DNA of 64,000 nucleotides from Acinetobacter lwoffii (GTDB lineage: Bacteria > Pseudomonadota > Gammaproteobacteria > Pseudomonadales > Moraxellaceae), in assembly GCF_022967985.1 (NCBI RefSeq), contig NZ_JALJVC010000001.1, positions 124,001 to 188,000 of the forward strand. Reading direction: 5' to 3'. The position numbers and the translations under genes were made by a program. Numbering within the stretch: position 1 is the first letter of the stretch; each line of letters starts with the position of its first letter. The notes beneath the pieces were generated by a model, which did no database searches, had not been told where the DNA came from, and saw only the letters and a list, made by a program, of their open reading frames with translations. Below, piece after piece: positions 17,246-27,008 of this stretch.

Positions 17246-17839
17246 ATGATTTCATGGTTTTTTATTGGTTTAGTGGCAACCATTCTTTTAACACCAGGCC
17301 CAACCAATACCTTATTGGCATCTTCAGGCATTCAGGTCGGATTTAAAAAAACATTTCGTTTAATTCCTGCGGAAGCCTTTGGTTATCTGATTGCCATTAG
17401 CTTATGGGGCATTCTGATCGGAAAAATTTCCGTTCATCTTCCGCTTTTACCGACGATTCTCAAACTTTTTAGTGCTGGCTATATTCTATTTCTCGCTGTG
17501 AAATTATGGCGGACTGCAGAAATAAGCGAAAATCTTGAAAATGTCTCGATTCGCGCACGAGAATTATTTTTGGCAACCTTGCTTAATCCTAAAGCACTTT
17601 TATTTGCCTCAGCTATTTTTCCTGTCATTGTCTGGAAAAGCAGTCAACATTACGTGACTCATATGCTTGTTTTCTTGCTTCTGCTGATTCCGATTGCATT
17701 CTTCTGGACTTTTTTAGGCTCAATCCTGGCCAGAAAAAACAGCCGCTGGCTCAATCAGAAAAACTTGCAAAAAACGGCTTCGCTGGTACTAATGAGCTTT
17801 TCTATTCCTTTAAGTTATTCTGCACTTTTAAGTTTATAA
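17246..17839 (+). CDS. LysE-family amino-acid exporter
   Basis: 197 residues from ATG 17246, preceded by GAGG at 17235. The upstream in-frame ATG at 17216 would add a polar decapeptide and is less likely. The signature LLTPGPTNTLLASSGIQVG is followed by LIPAEAFGYLIAISLWG and LLNPKALLFASAIFPV, with about six membrane segments. It is an inner-membrane exporter of unknown amino-acid-like substrate. It differs clearly from the other LysE-type gene at 6816, so it is not a recent duplicate. Confidence 0.85.
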   Translation: MISWFFIGLVATILLTPGPTNTLLASSGIQVGFKKTFRLIPAEAFGYLIAISLWGILIGKISVHLPLLPTILKLFSAGYILFLAVKLWRTAEISENLENVSIRARELFLATLLNPKALLFASAIFPVIVWKSSQHYVTHMLVFLLLLIPIAFFWTFLGSILARKNSRWLNQKNLQKTASLVLMSFSIPLSYSALLSL

Positions 17840-17962
17840 GCTGATCTCAATCAGCAATTTTTTGGCAACTTCAGCTCTAAGACTTTCACTTATTTTCATT
17901 AGTGTCAATTTCAGTTAAAGTACGTCGTAATAACTTGTTTTTAAGATTTTTGGATTATATCA

Positions 17963-18532
17963 ATGGCAATTAAGTCTGATCGTTGGATTCGCGAAATGAG
18001 CGAAAAACACGGCATGATTGAACCGTATGCAGAAAACCAGGTACGTTTGGATGAAAATGGTCAAAAGCTGATTTCGTATGGTGTATCCAGCTATGGTTAT
18101 GACGTGCGTTGTGCACGTGAATTTAAAGTATTCACCAATGTGCATTCTGCAATTGTTGATCCAAAGAACTTTGATGAACGCAGCTTTATTGATATCGAGT
18201 CGGATGTTTGTATCATTCCGCCTAACTCGTTTGCTTTGGCGCGTACCATCGAATATTTCCGCATTCCACGTAATGTCTTGACCGTGTGCTTGGGTAAGTC
18301 GACTTATGCGCGTTGTGGCATCATTGTCAACGTGACTCCGCTTGAGCCAGAGTGGGAAGGACATGTCACTTTAGAGTTTTCAAATACTACTAATCTTCCT
18401 GCGCGTATTTATGCAGGTGAAGGTGTAGCGCAGATGCTATTTTTTGAATCTGATGAAGTCTGTGAAACCTCATATAAAGATCGTGGTGGTAAATATCAAG
18501 GTCAGACAGGCGTTACTTTGCCGAAGACCTAA
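17963..18532 (+). CDS. dcd: dCTP deaminase
   Basis: 189 residues, the usual length. It deaminates dCTP to dUTP in the thymidylate pathway; the active enzyme is a homotrimer. Family motifs are present: [15 protein letters not shown] near the N-terminus, [20 protein letters not shown] with the conserved S-x-x-A-R, and [14 protein letters not shown] containing the catalytic Glu. The C-terminal [13 protein letters not shown] is typical of the family. A terminator follows. Confidence 0.96.
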   Translation: MAIKSDRWIREMSEKHGMIEPYAENQVRLDENGQKLISYGVSSYGYDVRCAREFKVFTNVHSAIVDPKNFDERSFIDIESDVCIIPPNSFALARTIEYFRIPRNVLTVCLGKSTYARCGIIVNVTPLEPEWEGHVTLEFSNTTNLPARIYAGEGVAQMLFFESDEVCETSYKDRGGKYQGQTGVTLPKT

Positions 18533-18551
18533 TTGTTTTAAAATATTGAAT

Positions 18552-18580
18552 GACGGGACTTTATGTCCCGTTTATTTTTT
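18552..18580 (+). terminator. Terminator of dcd
   Basis: Stem ACGGGAC/GTCCCGT with a 5-base loop, followed by a T-rich run, about 20 bases after the stop. Confidence 0.8.
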
Positions 18581-18625
18581 TGAGATTTTCATTCATCGGA
18601 AACTGCTATTTTTCGCCTAATTGGC

Positions 18626-18655
18626 TTTGGCATCTGTATTAAAAATCAGCATAAT
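18626..18655 (+). promoter_or_regulatory. Probable promoter of the four-gene Fil-like operon (also copy 2 of a dispersed motif)
   Basis: TTGGCA at 18627-18632 and CATAAT at 18650-18655 are separated by exactly 17 bases, a good sigma-70 layout. The stretch 18626-18649 matches 10226-10250 with one substitution and one single-base length difference, so it may carry a shared regulatory element. Confidence 0.5.
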
Positions 18656-18766
18656 GGATTCCGCATAACCATAAAAAAGATGCAATGCATTATAAAAAAT
18701 CAAAGATTGGCGGCTGGGAAGCTGAAGCATAAGGTGCGGAGCATCGAATAAAAAGGAAAGAGTGAG

Positions 18767-20785
18767 ATGACTCAAATCAAAGATATATTTAAATTTCGCA
18801 AAAGTTATTTGGCGATGACAATCGGTTTCAGCCTGTTGCCTTCTGCATATGCGATGCAGGAATTATCAGATTCTTCTCTTTCTGACACCACCGGTGAGGG
18901 TGTTGCGCTGGTACTTGATGATTTTAAAATGGTGTTTCAAGGTCCTAAAGATCTTTCTGCTAGTTCTAGTTATGCCAGAGGCATTGAAAACCCCGGACAA
19001 GCAGATACAGGCTTTATTCGTATTATCCCGACGGGTGAGAATTACAACCAACTTGGGCAGCGTGTATACGACAAAGTTTATAAATCTACATATGATAATG
19101 CTTTTCATGTTGAAAGAACGCAGAATTATGCAACTGAGTATCAGCAAGCCTTTGATACCTTAAAAACTGATTTTTATAATGATAACTATAATACGATTAA
19201 GAATACTTATGACACACAAGCTAACCGGGACGCATTTAAGCAAGAATTAGTTGATTATTATTATAATACAGACTTTATGAAAGCCTATTATGACCAACGT
19301 CGTGATGATTATTATAATGGTGCAGGTAATACCTCACCAGGTATTGATTATGATATCAAGCATGATGGCACAACAGAATATGAATTAACGCCACTGCGAC
19401 CAAATAAGTCTGATGAATATGCAAATTTAAATACCCTTGAAATGATTCAATTTCTATATGGGCAAAATGCTAATCAGCAGATTCCAAATACTGAATGGAG
19501 TACGGCGGTTGATAGGCAGAATATTATTGGAGCAATTGTAGATGCAAGAATTCTTGCACTAATTAAAGCAGACTACGATAAAAAATTGGAAGCTGCTTTA
19601 GCCGGAATAATGAAGGATGCAGATAGTGCTGCTATGGCTGAAATCATTGCTAGAGCAGATCAGGCTGCTAAAACTGAAGCTGCTAAAAGCTCTGTGAGCA
19701 CTTTAAGAACTAAAGCCGATGTATTTATTTATGGTCTGGCATTATCGAAAAGTGATGGTTCTTTAAGCACACGATACAGTAATCAGGGTTTCAGCTGGGG
19801 ATCAGCAGATAATCCCTGGTTATTTCGGGCAGGAACTGAAAACGTCACACAGTTTAAGGACGCTGCTAAAGATGTAGGCTATATTGCTTTGGAAGCCCCA
19901 TTAAGTCCAATCGCAGGGGTTGAAAGTGATAATAATATCAAGCTGGGCTTCTGGAGTGATATTTTTGCACGTGAGCTTAACTCCTCGAATGCTGTAGATC
20001 CTATAACAGGTGGGCCAACATCAGGACTTGATACGGATTACCGATTAAGAACCCAATTTGTTGCCAATGGTCTGAGTTTTAATGGCTCGCAAGTTCGGTT
20101 ATTTCAAACCTTAGAATCTGACAATAAGAATTACAGCCAAACATTGGGTATGGCGAGTATTGTTCGTCTGAATACCAATGATCGACCAGAAACTCTAAGC
20201 AGTAGCGATAGTAATCTTAACAGTAAAGGTATTCGTCTCAGTACCGCAGCAAAAACAGATGCACTTGATGGTAATGTTCCAACCCCGGCCTTGAATGGAA
20301 GTGATGCTCCTATATTTCATGATTCTGAGGGTTTATATCTCTATAGTCCAAATATTAACTTGGTGCTTGGTAATATGTACCAGCCTTTCGTTGTCGGTTC
20401 AGAAGGCAATAATATTATTTTAGAAGTGACACGTATTCCCAATATTCCTGCTATTTATAATCAAATTTATCAAAATTATGGGGGCGGATTTGGTACAACA
20501 GATTTAAAGGGTTCGACCTGTAATGTCTATAGTTGTGGTACACCGATTAAAAATAATGTGTCAGATACCACCGCACTTTATCAAGGGCGTAATGCGACTC
20601 ACAGTAGTATCTCAATAGGGACTACAGAGCGTATCTCAGGAACAAATATGCTGCGTGCCAAGGATGGTGTGAATTCAACAGGAATCGTATTTAAAAATAC
20701 TGAGGGTGTAAGTAAGAATTTTGGATCTGCTGTCATTGATGGTGTCCTGATTCAGCATCTGAAAATTAGAACAACTGGTCTTTAA
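18767..20785 (+). CDS. Secreted Fil-like protein 1 (post-signal LSxxTGxG motif)
   Basis: 672 residues. A Sec signal peptide (SYLAMTIGFSLLPSAYA) is followed at once by MQELSDSSLSDTTGEGVALV, the shared motif of this operon. A Tyr/Asp/Asn-rich helical insert occupies about residues 90-310 (NDNYNTIKNTYDTQ). The remainder resembles its neighbours' beta-rich repeats (RLSTAAKTDAL, GLYLYSPNINLVLGN). The only mature cysteines form one C-x4-C pair (CNVYSC). I recall Acinetobacter proteins of this kind annotated as DUF6160 or putative pilus system protein FilA; the pilus role is not proved. It is first in an operon, 12 bases before the next gene. Confidence 0.7.
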   Translation: MTQIKDIFKFRKSYLAMTIGFSLLPSAYAMQELSDSSLSDTTGEGVALVLDDFKMVFQGPKDLSASSSYARGIENPGQADTGFIRIIPTGENYNQLGQRVYDKVYKSTYDNAFHVERTQNYATEYQQAFDTLKTDFYNDNYNTIKNTYDTQANRDAFKQELVDYYYNTDFMKAYYDQRRDDYYNGAGNTSPGIDYDIKHDGTTEYELTPLRPNKSDEYANLNTLEMIQFLYGQNANQQIPNTEWSTAVDRQNIIGAIVDARILALIKADYDKKLEAALAGIMKDADSAAMAEIIARADQAAKTEAAKSSVSTLRTKADVFIYGLALSKSDGSLSTRYSNQGFSWGSADNPWLFRAGTENVTQFKDAAKDVGYIALEAPLSPIAGVESDNNIKLGFWSDIFARELNSSNAVDPITGGPTSGLDTDYRLRTQFVANGLSFNGSQVRLFQTLESDNKNYSQTLGMASIVRLNTNDRPETLSSSDSNLNSKGIRLSTAAKTDALDGNVPTPALNGSDAPIFHDSEGLYLYSPNINLVLGNMYQPFVVGSEGNNIILEVTRIPNIPAIYNQIYQNYGGGFGTTDLKGSTCNVYSCGTPIKNNVSDTTALYQGRNATHSSISIGTTERISGTNMLRAKDGVNSTGIVFKNTEGVSKNFGSAVIDGVLIQHLKIRTTGL

Positions 20786-20797
20786 GGGAGTATAAGA

Positions 20798-21520
20798 ATG
20801 TCCAAATTAGTAACACTCTGTGCATTATTATGTACTTCTATGGCCAGTCTTGCCGGATTGGAAGCCCTTGATCAGCAAGCACTAACCAATACAGTGGGGC
20901 AGGGTGGAGCTGATCTTAACTGGACTTTATCTTTAAACCATGTTTATGCGACAGATTTAAGTAAAGATAAAATTTCTCGGCTTGATGGAAGTGGCAACCC
21001 GCTAGAAGTATTTTATGTTCTAGATCCCACCGCTTGTGGAGCAACAAAACAATTTTGCCGTCTGGCAATAGCGCCGAATAACCATGTCGATGCCAATGGA
21101 AATAAAAAGTGGTTAGTCTTTAAAGGCATTCAAGGCACGATTCAGATTGATAAGTTTTCGATCGATGGAACAACCATCATTAATCATCGTAATGAACCAC
21201 AAACGGCGATGCAAATTACCTTTTATGATCACCAGCCTTTAAAGATCCGTAATTTAGGCTTTAATACAGTTTCCATTGAAACGGGTACAGGTGCTGGCGC
21301 CTTGGAAGGTTATGCCAATACAGGTGTTTATAGTACGTATACAGGGCGTACCTATAATGCCGATGGAACTTATACAACCGCGCCCCAAGATGTTCCTTCG
21401 TTTGATCAAGGTGCTGAAAAAGGATTTATGGGGTTGAACGTTCATGGAAATCTGCATACGTCAGGCAATTTGAAAATATTTGGTTATAACTGTACAGGTG
21501 GAGCACAAAGTCGTTGTTAG
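20798..21520 (+). CDS. Secreted Fil-like protein 2
   Basis: 240 residues. A signal peptide (LVTLCALLCTSMASLAG) is followed by LEALDQQALTNTVGQGGADL, the same leader-like motif with VGQGG. The mature protein has two cysteine pairs, CGATKQFC and the C-terminal CTGGAQSRC that ends the protein. The centre has a beta-rich segment (GIQGTIQIDKFSIDG) like the neighbouring gene products. It is the shortest member. GGGAG precedes the ATG. Likely exported to the periplasm or surface; function inferred from context only. Confidence 0.68.
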   Translation: MSKLVTLCALLCTSMASLAGLEALDQQALTNTVGQGGADLNWTLSLNHVYATDLSKDKISRLDGSGNPLEVFYVLDPTACGATKQFCRLAIAPNNHVDANGNKKWLVFKGIQGTIQIDKFSIDGTTIINHRNEPQTAMQITFYDHQPLKIRNLGFNTVSIETGTGAGALEGYANTGVYSTYTGRTYNADGTYTTAPQDVPSFDQGAEKGFMGLNVHGNLHTSGNLKIFGYNCTGGAQSRC

Positions 21521-21553
21521 TAACAACGTCAAGTACAGCATAAGGATATATAA

Positions 21554-23839
21554 ATGAAAAAAACAACAATAAAGTTGAAATTGCTAACGGTATGCATGTG
21601 TCTTATACAACAAGGTTATGCACTTGAAACTATTGAAGAGCAGGAATTGAGTGAAGTCACTGGACAAGATGGTATGGTGATTACTCATGAAATTTCTAAA
21701 GCCAGTATTGCTCAAGCCAATTGGTATGATCCAAATCCAACTGCCAACACTAAAATGGGTTTAGGTCTACATAATGTTGAGATTATTGGAAAAGATAATA
21801 AACCAATCATTAGTCAACTTGAAATAGATGTAGGTGCCACTTCACAAGGGGCAGGACTTCGGCTAGCTGCAAGTGTTTCACCGTTTCAAGCCACTGCAGA
21901 TTTAAAATTGGTAAAGATCGCCTGTACGACCAATCCATGTAGTCAATCTGCGAATAGTATTCGGACTACGGGTACTCAATCTAATCAAACTTTGGGGGCA
22001 TTAGGGATTAGTACCTCTACACCGCTTAGTGTGCTATTACAAACCAGTGCAGGTCTATTTAATAAAGATTCAATTGCTAGTATCGATTTTCAACTTAAAA
22101 ATGCCACGATTAGTCATAAATTAGGTGAAAATAGTCTGATTTTGAATGACTTTAACTTTAACTTCGCGGGTCAAGGATATATGTACATTGACCCGGATGA
22201 AGGCGTGGTACTGACCACACGAAATGGCAGTCAAGATCATTATGTGGATCTAAAGCGTGCTGAAGATATTACTGATATCACGGCTGACCGGGTTAATCCG
22301 ACCAATCCAGGGGTTAATATTGACTTGCGTTATAACACGCCAAATAATGAACGTAAAAATATTATGCGTTTAGGGGCTTCGGGTGCAGTCACTAACGCAA
22401 GATTATCGATGAGTGCCGATCAAACCCAGATAGGTACTTTTGATGTTAGTAACAAGGTGAATGGTGTACTAGAACGTCAGGACAAAGCTGCAACAGGTTA
22501 CAGTGGCCTGGTCGGAGAAGGTGGGTTGAATCTAGGCTTGTCTGCAGATTTTACAGGTACTAATAGTACCGGGCATCCAGCAACTATGGCACCTACAACA
22601 CTTGAGATTGGTCATACCGGTAAGGGAAGCCATGCTGTGCAATTCTCCAAGCTCAGACCCTTGACTACACGTAATGCTGCCGGTGCTTTACACGGTAAAA
22701 ATGCTTATATCGACTTTGGAAATATATATATAAATACCATTACTGCAAAAAGTCTCGATTTCATAATCAATGAAAATATGCAAAAGACTTTAGGTAGTAG
22801 TAGCACTGTACTTAAACAGACACTCAGTACCACCACGAATGGAGAGGATTTTGCCTATATCGCCGTACGTGGAATGGATTTTCAGTCCATTGCTGCTAAA
22901 GCACGTTTCATATCCGATAACTCTTTAGCGGAAATTGGTGGCGATGGTGGTTCATGGGGAATCGGTATTCCTATTTATAATTTAAATGCCAATGTTGCCT
23001 TGTCTGGAACGACTTATGGAACAAACAATAAGCAAGCAATTGCGTATAACATTATGGCATCTACAGAAGGCTATGGAATTGACAAGAAAACCGGTTTACC
23101 AAGCACAACCTCGATTATATTGATTGATGGCAAGAATGGCGATCATGGTGAGGCTGTTAACTATTATGCTGGTTTTAGGAATATCGATGCTTTGATCAAG
23201 TCAGAAGGGATTATTAGTTATAAAGATGAAGGTATTTATATTCGCGCTGATAAGCTGCTGATTGGAGCCAAAGCTGAGCTTGCGATTGGTCAATTACCAG
23301 GATCTAAATATAATTGTACCAATGCATCGATCGCTAAATGCGGGAGCTATGTGCCTCATGATAATTTTTCTAAACGTGATGATGTCCTGACTAATATTGC
23401 TTTTAAACTTGATGGAAACGGCGAGCTCCTCATCATTCCAGGAGTGGATCCGACCAGCGATTCACCAGATACCAACTTCCTGTCATTTGATGCAAATTTT
23501 AAGTTTAGACCCCTTACCGCAGAAGAAACTGCAAATAAAGATAATCTGGGCAGCTATTTTAGTATCACCAATGAAGATATTGATTCAACCGGGGTATTAA
23601 AAACTTCGTCAATTAACTTTAACCGGATGGAAGGTCATTTGGGTGTCAAAGCAAAAGTTCGTGTTAGTGCAGATACAGTGACTTTGGATAATCAGGTCAA
23701 ACTCAATTATGAAAATAATATTGCAACACCATTTAAAACCAATTTTGCCATGGCGACCAATGGCAATATGCAAAACATGGCAAGTATTGCACTGACTGGT
23801 GGAACCATTCGTAGCACGATGGGAATCACACCACGTTAA
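21554..23839 (+). CDS. Secreted Fil-like protein 3 (LSEVTGQDG motif)
   Basis: 761 residues, the largest of the four. A Sec signal peptide ends near GYA and is followed by LETIEEQELSEVTGQDGMVI, the best version of the shared motif. Two mature cysteine pairs are present (CTTNPC and CTNASIAKC). The rest is Gly/Asn/Thr-rich, with alternating beta-type segments such as MGLGLHNVEIIG and LGLSADFTG, suggesting a beta-helix or stacked sheets as in adhesins. It starts 33 bases after gene 2 and ends eight bases before gene 4. Resembles DUF6160-type proteins as I recall them. Confidence 0.7.
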   Translation: MKKTTIKLKLLTVCMCLIQQGYALETIEEQELSEVTGQDGMVITHEISKASIAQANWYDPNPTANTKMGLGLHNVEIIGKDNKPIISQLEIDVGATSQGAGLRLAASVSPFQATADLKLVKIACTTNPCSQSANSIRTTGTQSNQTLGALGISTSTPLSVLLQTSAGLFNKDSIASIDFQLKNATISHKLGENSLILNDFNFNFAGQGYMYIDPDEGVVLTTRNGSQDHYVDLKRAEDITDITADRVNPTNPGVNIDLRYNTPNNERKNIMRLGASGAVTNARLSMSADQTQIGTFDVSNKVNGVLERQDKAATGYSGLVGEGGLNLGLSADFTGTNSTGHPATMAPTTLEIGHTGKGSHAVQFSKLRPLTTRNAAGALHGKNAYIDFGNIYINTITAKSLDFIINENMQKTLGSSSTVLKQTLSTTTNGEDFAYIAVRGMDFQSIAAKARFISDNSLAEIGGDGGSWGIGIPIYNLNANVALSGTTYGTNNKQAIAYNIMASTEGYGIDKKTGLPSTTSIILIDGKNGDHGEAVNYYAGFRNIDALIKSEGIISYKDEGIYIRADKLLIGAKAELAIGQLPGSKYNCTNASIAKCGSYVPHDNFSKRDDVLTNIAFKLDGNGELLIIPGVDPTSDSPDTNFLSFDANFKFRPLTAEETANKDNLGSYFSITNEDIDSTGVLKTSSINFNRMEGHLGVKAKVRVSADTVTLDNQVKLNYENNIATPFKTNFAMATNGNMQNMASIALTGGTIRSTMGITPR

Positions 23840-23847
23840 AAATCAGG

Positions 23848-25140
23848 ATGAGAAAAATGAAAAAAATAATATTAAAAAGTCTAGTGGTAGCTATGATGGG
23901 CCTAAGTGGTCAGGTATCTGCATTAACCTCATTGGAAGACCAAGAGCTCTCAGAAGTCAATGGGCAGGCTTTATTGTCAATGGAGGTTCAGTCTGGATTT
24001 AACCAGATGGATAATCTAGGAGCTACTTATGACCAGAGTAATATCTCATTTTATAAATTAGGCCTGGAAGCCGAGATGGAAATTAATACCAATATAAAAA
24101 AGCTACAACTCGGGTGTGGCGGTGTTAATGGTGCAACCGGCTGTGATATTGATATTGATCATATTGCCTTAAGTGGTAATCCTACGAATGGCGCGGATCG
24201 TGCCGCGACTTCAGCTCTGATTACTAATCCATTTGTACAATTTGCCATAAAAAATCCAAATCAGGCATCTACACGTGAAGTTTTAGGTTTCCGTTTAAGT
24301 GCGGAAAAGATTTCAGGTCTATTGACAATGGGGACAGAAAATAGTGCTACACCAAATGGTATTAACAGTTTCAGTGGTTATATGAAAACAAAATCTTCAT
24401 CAGGAGTTGCAACAACCGCTCCTCGTGTCATGGATTATGCTGCAACTGGAATGAATATTGAGGGCACGGTAAAAGGCACTATATTAGGTCAACCATTACC
24501 TCTGGATTTACATTACACATCTAGCAATTATGCTTTCCAGTTAAATTCTACAACAGCACCTTTTACTATTCCTGCTACGATAGTGTCAGGAACAAGAATG
24601 AAAGAAGTTGTACTAAAAGGGACAGGGACAGTAGGTCGTATTGATTTTAAAGGACCATTAAAAGCAGAATTATTGGATGGAGCATTAAAATTAGATAAAG
24701 ATATTACAGGCTACTTAACCGGGCTACAGACAGACATTACCGTTAAACAAAATCTCGGACTTATTCATGCTTTATATTTAAATAATCCAGCTTCACTCTC
24801 CTTGCAATCCCAAAGCATTTTATGGCCTGGTGCAGCAGTCGCAGCAAAACAAGGGTGGTGGCTGGCAATGGAAGATGAAGTGGATTTAGGAAGTATTTCA
24901 CCTTCATATAGTGTGCCAATTTCAGATGCTGTTTTAAAGCAAACTATTGCAGGAATTAACCATGATTTAACCACTAATGTGCGAGATTGTGGAAGTCTGG
25001 TTTTTGGTTGTGTGCTAGGAAGTGCACTTGATGTAAAGGAAATTAAAAATCCTGCGCTACTTGATTTCCCTCTTACTAATTTAACTTTACAAGGCCAGAA
25101 CTTTAAACCGAACTGCTTTGGTGGACATAAATTCTGCTAA
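23848..25140 (+). CDS. Secreted Fil-like protein 4
   Basis: 430 residues. The N-terminus (KKIILKSLVVAMMGLSGQVSA) is a Sec signal, followed by LTSLEDQELSEVNGQALLSM. Three mature cysteine pairs are seen: CGGVNGATGC, CGSLVFGC and the C-terminal CFGGHKFC, so the protein ends in a Cys loop as protein 2 does. A segment GLEAEMEINTNIKKLQLGC parallels a similar segment in protein 3. It is the last gene of the operon, followed by a terminator. ATG 23857 (MKKIIL) is an alternative start with GAGAAAA upstream. Confidence 0.7.
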   Translation: MRKMKKIILKSLVVAMMGLSGQVSALTSLEDQELSEVNGQALLSMEVQSGFNQMDNLGATYDQSNISFYKLGLEAEMEINTNIKKLQLGCGGVNGATGCDIDIDHIALSGNPTNGADRAATSALITNPFVQFAIKNPNQASTREVLGFRLSAEKISGLLTMGTENSATPNGINSFSGYMKTKSSSGVATTAPRVMDYAATGMNIEGTVKGTILGQPLPLDLHYTSSNYAFQLNSTTAPFTIPATIVSGTRMKEVVLKGTGTVGRIDFKGPLKAELLDGALKLDKDITGYLTGLQTDITVKQNLGLIHALYLNNPASLSLQSQSILWPGAAVAAKQGWWLAMEDEVDLGSISPSYSVPISDAVLKQTIAGINHDLTTNVRDCGSLVFGCVLGSALDVKEIKNPALLDFPLTNLTLQGQNFKPNCFGGHKFC

Positions 25141-25150
25141 GTTTAGTTAT

Positions 25151-25179
25151 AAAAAATCCCGCATTACGCGGGATTTTTT
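25151..25179. terminator. Bidirectional terminator
   Basis: AAAAAATCCCGC/GCGGGATTTTTT, a perfect 12-bp stem with a 5-base loop, between the end of the Fil-like operon and convergent proS. Confidence 0.9.
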
Positions 25180-25193
25180 ATAAGAAAGCAAAA

Positions 25194-26912
25194 TTATTTA
25201 GCAATTTTTGCCAATAATTCTTCTTTCGAGATATTTACTGATTCAGCGTCACGGCGGCCTTTATATTCAAAGGTGCCTGCATCCAGACCTTTTTCACCAA
25301 TCACGATACGGTGAGGAATACCTGTAAGTTCAAGATCAGAGAATTTCACGCCCGGACGTTCGTTACGGTCATCAAGTAATACGTCAAAACCTGCAGCTTG
25401 TAATTCAGCATAGAGTGCTTCCGCAGCTTCCATAGTTCGTGGAGATTTGTGTGCATTCATCGGCACAATGGCAACTTCAAACGGTGCAATGGCAGTTGGC
25501 CAGATAATGCCCTTCTCATCAAAGTTCTGCTCGATTGCAGAAGCCACCACACGCGTCACGCCAATACCATAACAACCCATGGTTACAGTGAATGGTTTGC
25601 CATCTTCCCCCAAAACTTTACAACCCAACGCTTCAGAGTATTTTTGACCTAACTGGAAGATATGACCCACTTCGATACCACGTTTGATTTGAAGCGTACC
25701 TTTACCATCTGGAGATGGATCGCCTTCAACCACGTTACGTAGGTCATAAACTTCAGTGAACTGCGCATCACGTTCCCAGTTTACACCTGTTGCGTGTTGA
25801 TCTGCTGCATTTGCACCTGCAACAAAGTCAGACAATACAGATGCTGCAAGATCAACAATAACGCTTACACCTTTTTCGACCAGACCTTGAGGACCGACAA
25901 AGCCAGCAGTTAAGCCAAGGGCTTGCAGTTGTTCTTCAGTAGCAAATGTTAAAGGTGCAGCAATTAAAGGATGTTTTTCAGCTTTAATTTCATTCAGTTC
26001 GTGATCGCCACGAAGGAATAAAGCAACCACAGGTGCATCTTGACCTTCTTCAGTCGCAACACCTTGAACCAATAAGGCTTTTACTGAATGAGCAGGGTTC
26101 GTACCCAAGAATGCTGATACATCTGCAATGGTTTTTTGATTTGGTGTATCTACCCGTTTGAGTTCTTGTGTAGGTGCCGCACGTTCACCGACAAGTACTG
26201 CTTCTGCCATTTCAATATTGGCTGCATAGTCAGATTCAGTCGAAAATGCGATATCATCTTCACCGCTTGAAGCCAGTACGTGGAATTCGTGAGAACCTGA
26301 ACCACCGATTGAACCGGTATCTGCTTGTACTGGACGGAAATCTAAACCAAGACGGGTGAAGATTTTGCAGTAGGCTGCATACATGTCGTCGTAGGTTTGT
26401 TGCAGTGATTCCTGGTTGGCATGGAAAGAGTAGGCATCTTTCATAATGAATTCACGTGAACGCATTACGCCAAAACGTGGCCGAATTTCGTCACGGAATT
26501 TGGTTTGTACTTGGTAAAAGTTTGCAGGCAATTGCTTGTAGCTTTTTAATTCGTTACGTGCAAGGTCAGTGATCACTTCTTCATGCGTCGGACCGAGAAC
26601 AAATGGGTTGCCATGGCGGTCGTTGAAGCGTAAAAGCTCAGGACCGTATTGTACATAACGACCTGATTCTTCCCATAAAGATGCAGGTTGAGTCACCGGC
26701 ATATAGACTTGAAGTGAACCGACTTTGTCCATTTCTTCGCGAACGATCGCTTCAACTTTATTTAATACGCGAACGCCCATCGGCAACCAGGTGTATAGAC
26801 CTGAAGCCAACTTACGAATCATACCGGCACGAAGCATGAGCTGATGTGAAATAACCTCAGCATCGTTCGGGGTTTCTCTTAACGTTGCAAATAAAAAGCG
26901 ACTCGCGCGCAT
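25194..26912 (-). CDS. proS: Prolyl-tRNA synthetase
   Basis: 572 residues, the bacterial type with an inserted editing domain. It charges tRNA-Pro in the cytoplasm. Class II motif 1 ([18 protein letters not shown]), motif 2 ([19 protein letters not shown]) and motif 3 ([14 protein letters not shown]) are visible. The middle, about residues 225-400, is the YbaK-like INS domain that hydrolyses Ala-tRNA-Pro. The C-terminal anticodon-binding region includes [20 protein letters not shown]. It stands alone on the minus strand. Confidence 0.97.
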   Translation of the reverse strand: MRASRFLFATLRETPNDAEVISHQLMLRAGMIRKLASGLYTWLPMGVRVLNKVEAIVREEMDKVGSLQVYMPVTQPASLWEESGRYVQYGPELLRFNDRHGNPFVLGPTHEEVITDLARNELKSYKQLPANFYQVQTKFRDEIRPRFGVMRSREFIMKDAYSFHANQESLQQTYDDMYAAYCKIFTRLGLDFRPVQADTGSIGGSGSHEFHVLASSGEDDIAFSTESDYAANIEMAEAVLVGERAAPTQELKRVDTPNQKTIADVSAFLGTNPAHSVKALLVQGVATEEGQDAPVVALFLRGDHELNEIKAEKHPLIAAPLTFATEEQLQALGLTAGFVGPQGLVEKGVSVIVDLAASVLSDFVAGANAADQHATGVNWERDAQFTEVYDLRNVVEGDPSPDGKGTLQIKRGIEVGHIFQLGQKYSEALGCKVLGEDGKPFTVTMGCYGIGVTRVVASAIEQNFDEKGIIWPTAIAPFEVAIVPMNAHKSPRTMEAAEALYAELQAAGFDVLLDDRNERPGVKFSDLELTGIPHRIVIGEKGLDAGTFEYKGRRDAESVNISKEELLAKIAK

Positions 26913-26954
26913 GGAAACTGTCCTAAAAAATTAAGCGTTAAAGCAGGGATTATA

Positions 26955-26995
26955 CAATAAAAAATGAGGTGAGCTTTTGGGAATGTCACCTCATT
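26955..26995 (-). terminator. Terminator of the RND efflux operon
   Basis: A 10-bp stem AATGAGGTGA/TCACCTCATT with a 13-base loop, followed on the minus strand by a T run, just after the RND permease stop. Confidence 0.8.
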
Positions 26996-27008
26996 GTGTT
27001 GCATTAAA

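Noticed and set aside
18627..18655. Sigma-54 promoter reading of TTGGCA at the Fil-like operon
   Set aside because: The -12 GC element (TTGCW) is absent at the required spacing, whereas a 17-base-spaced sigma-70 -10 is present.
18767..25140. Classic class II bacteriocin precursors, because of the ELSEVxG leader
   Set aside because: The motif follows a Sec signal peptide and the proteins are 240-761 residues long, unlike bacteriocins; no immunity or ABC-peptidase gene is next to them.
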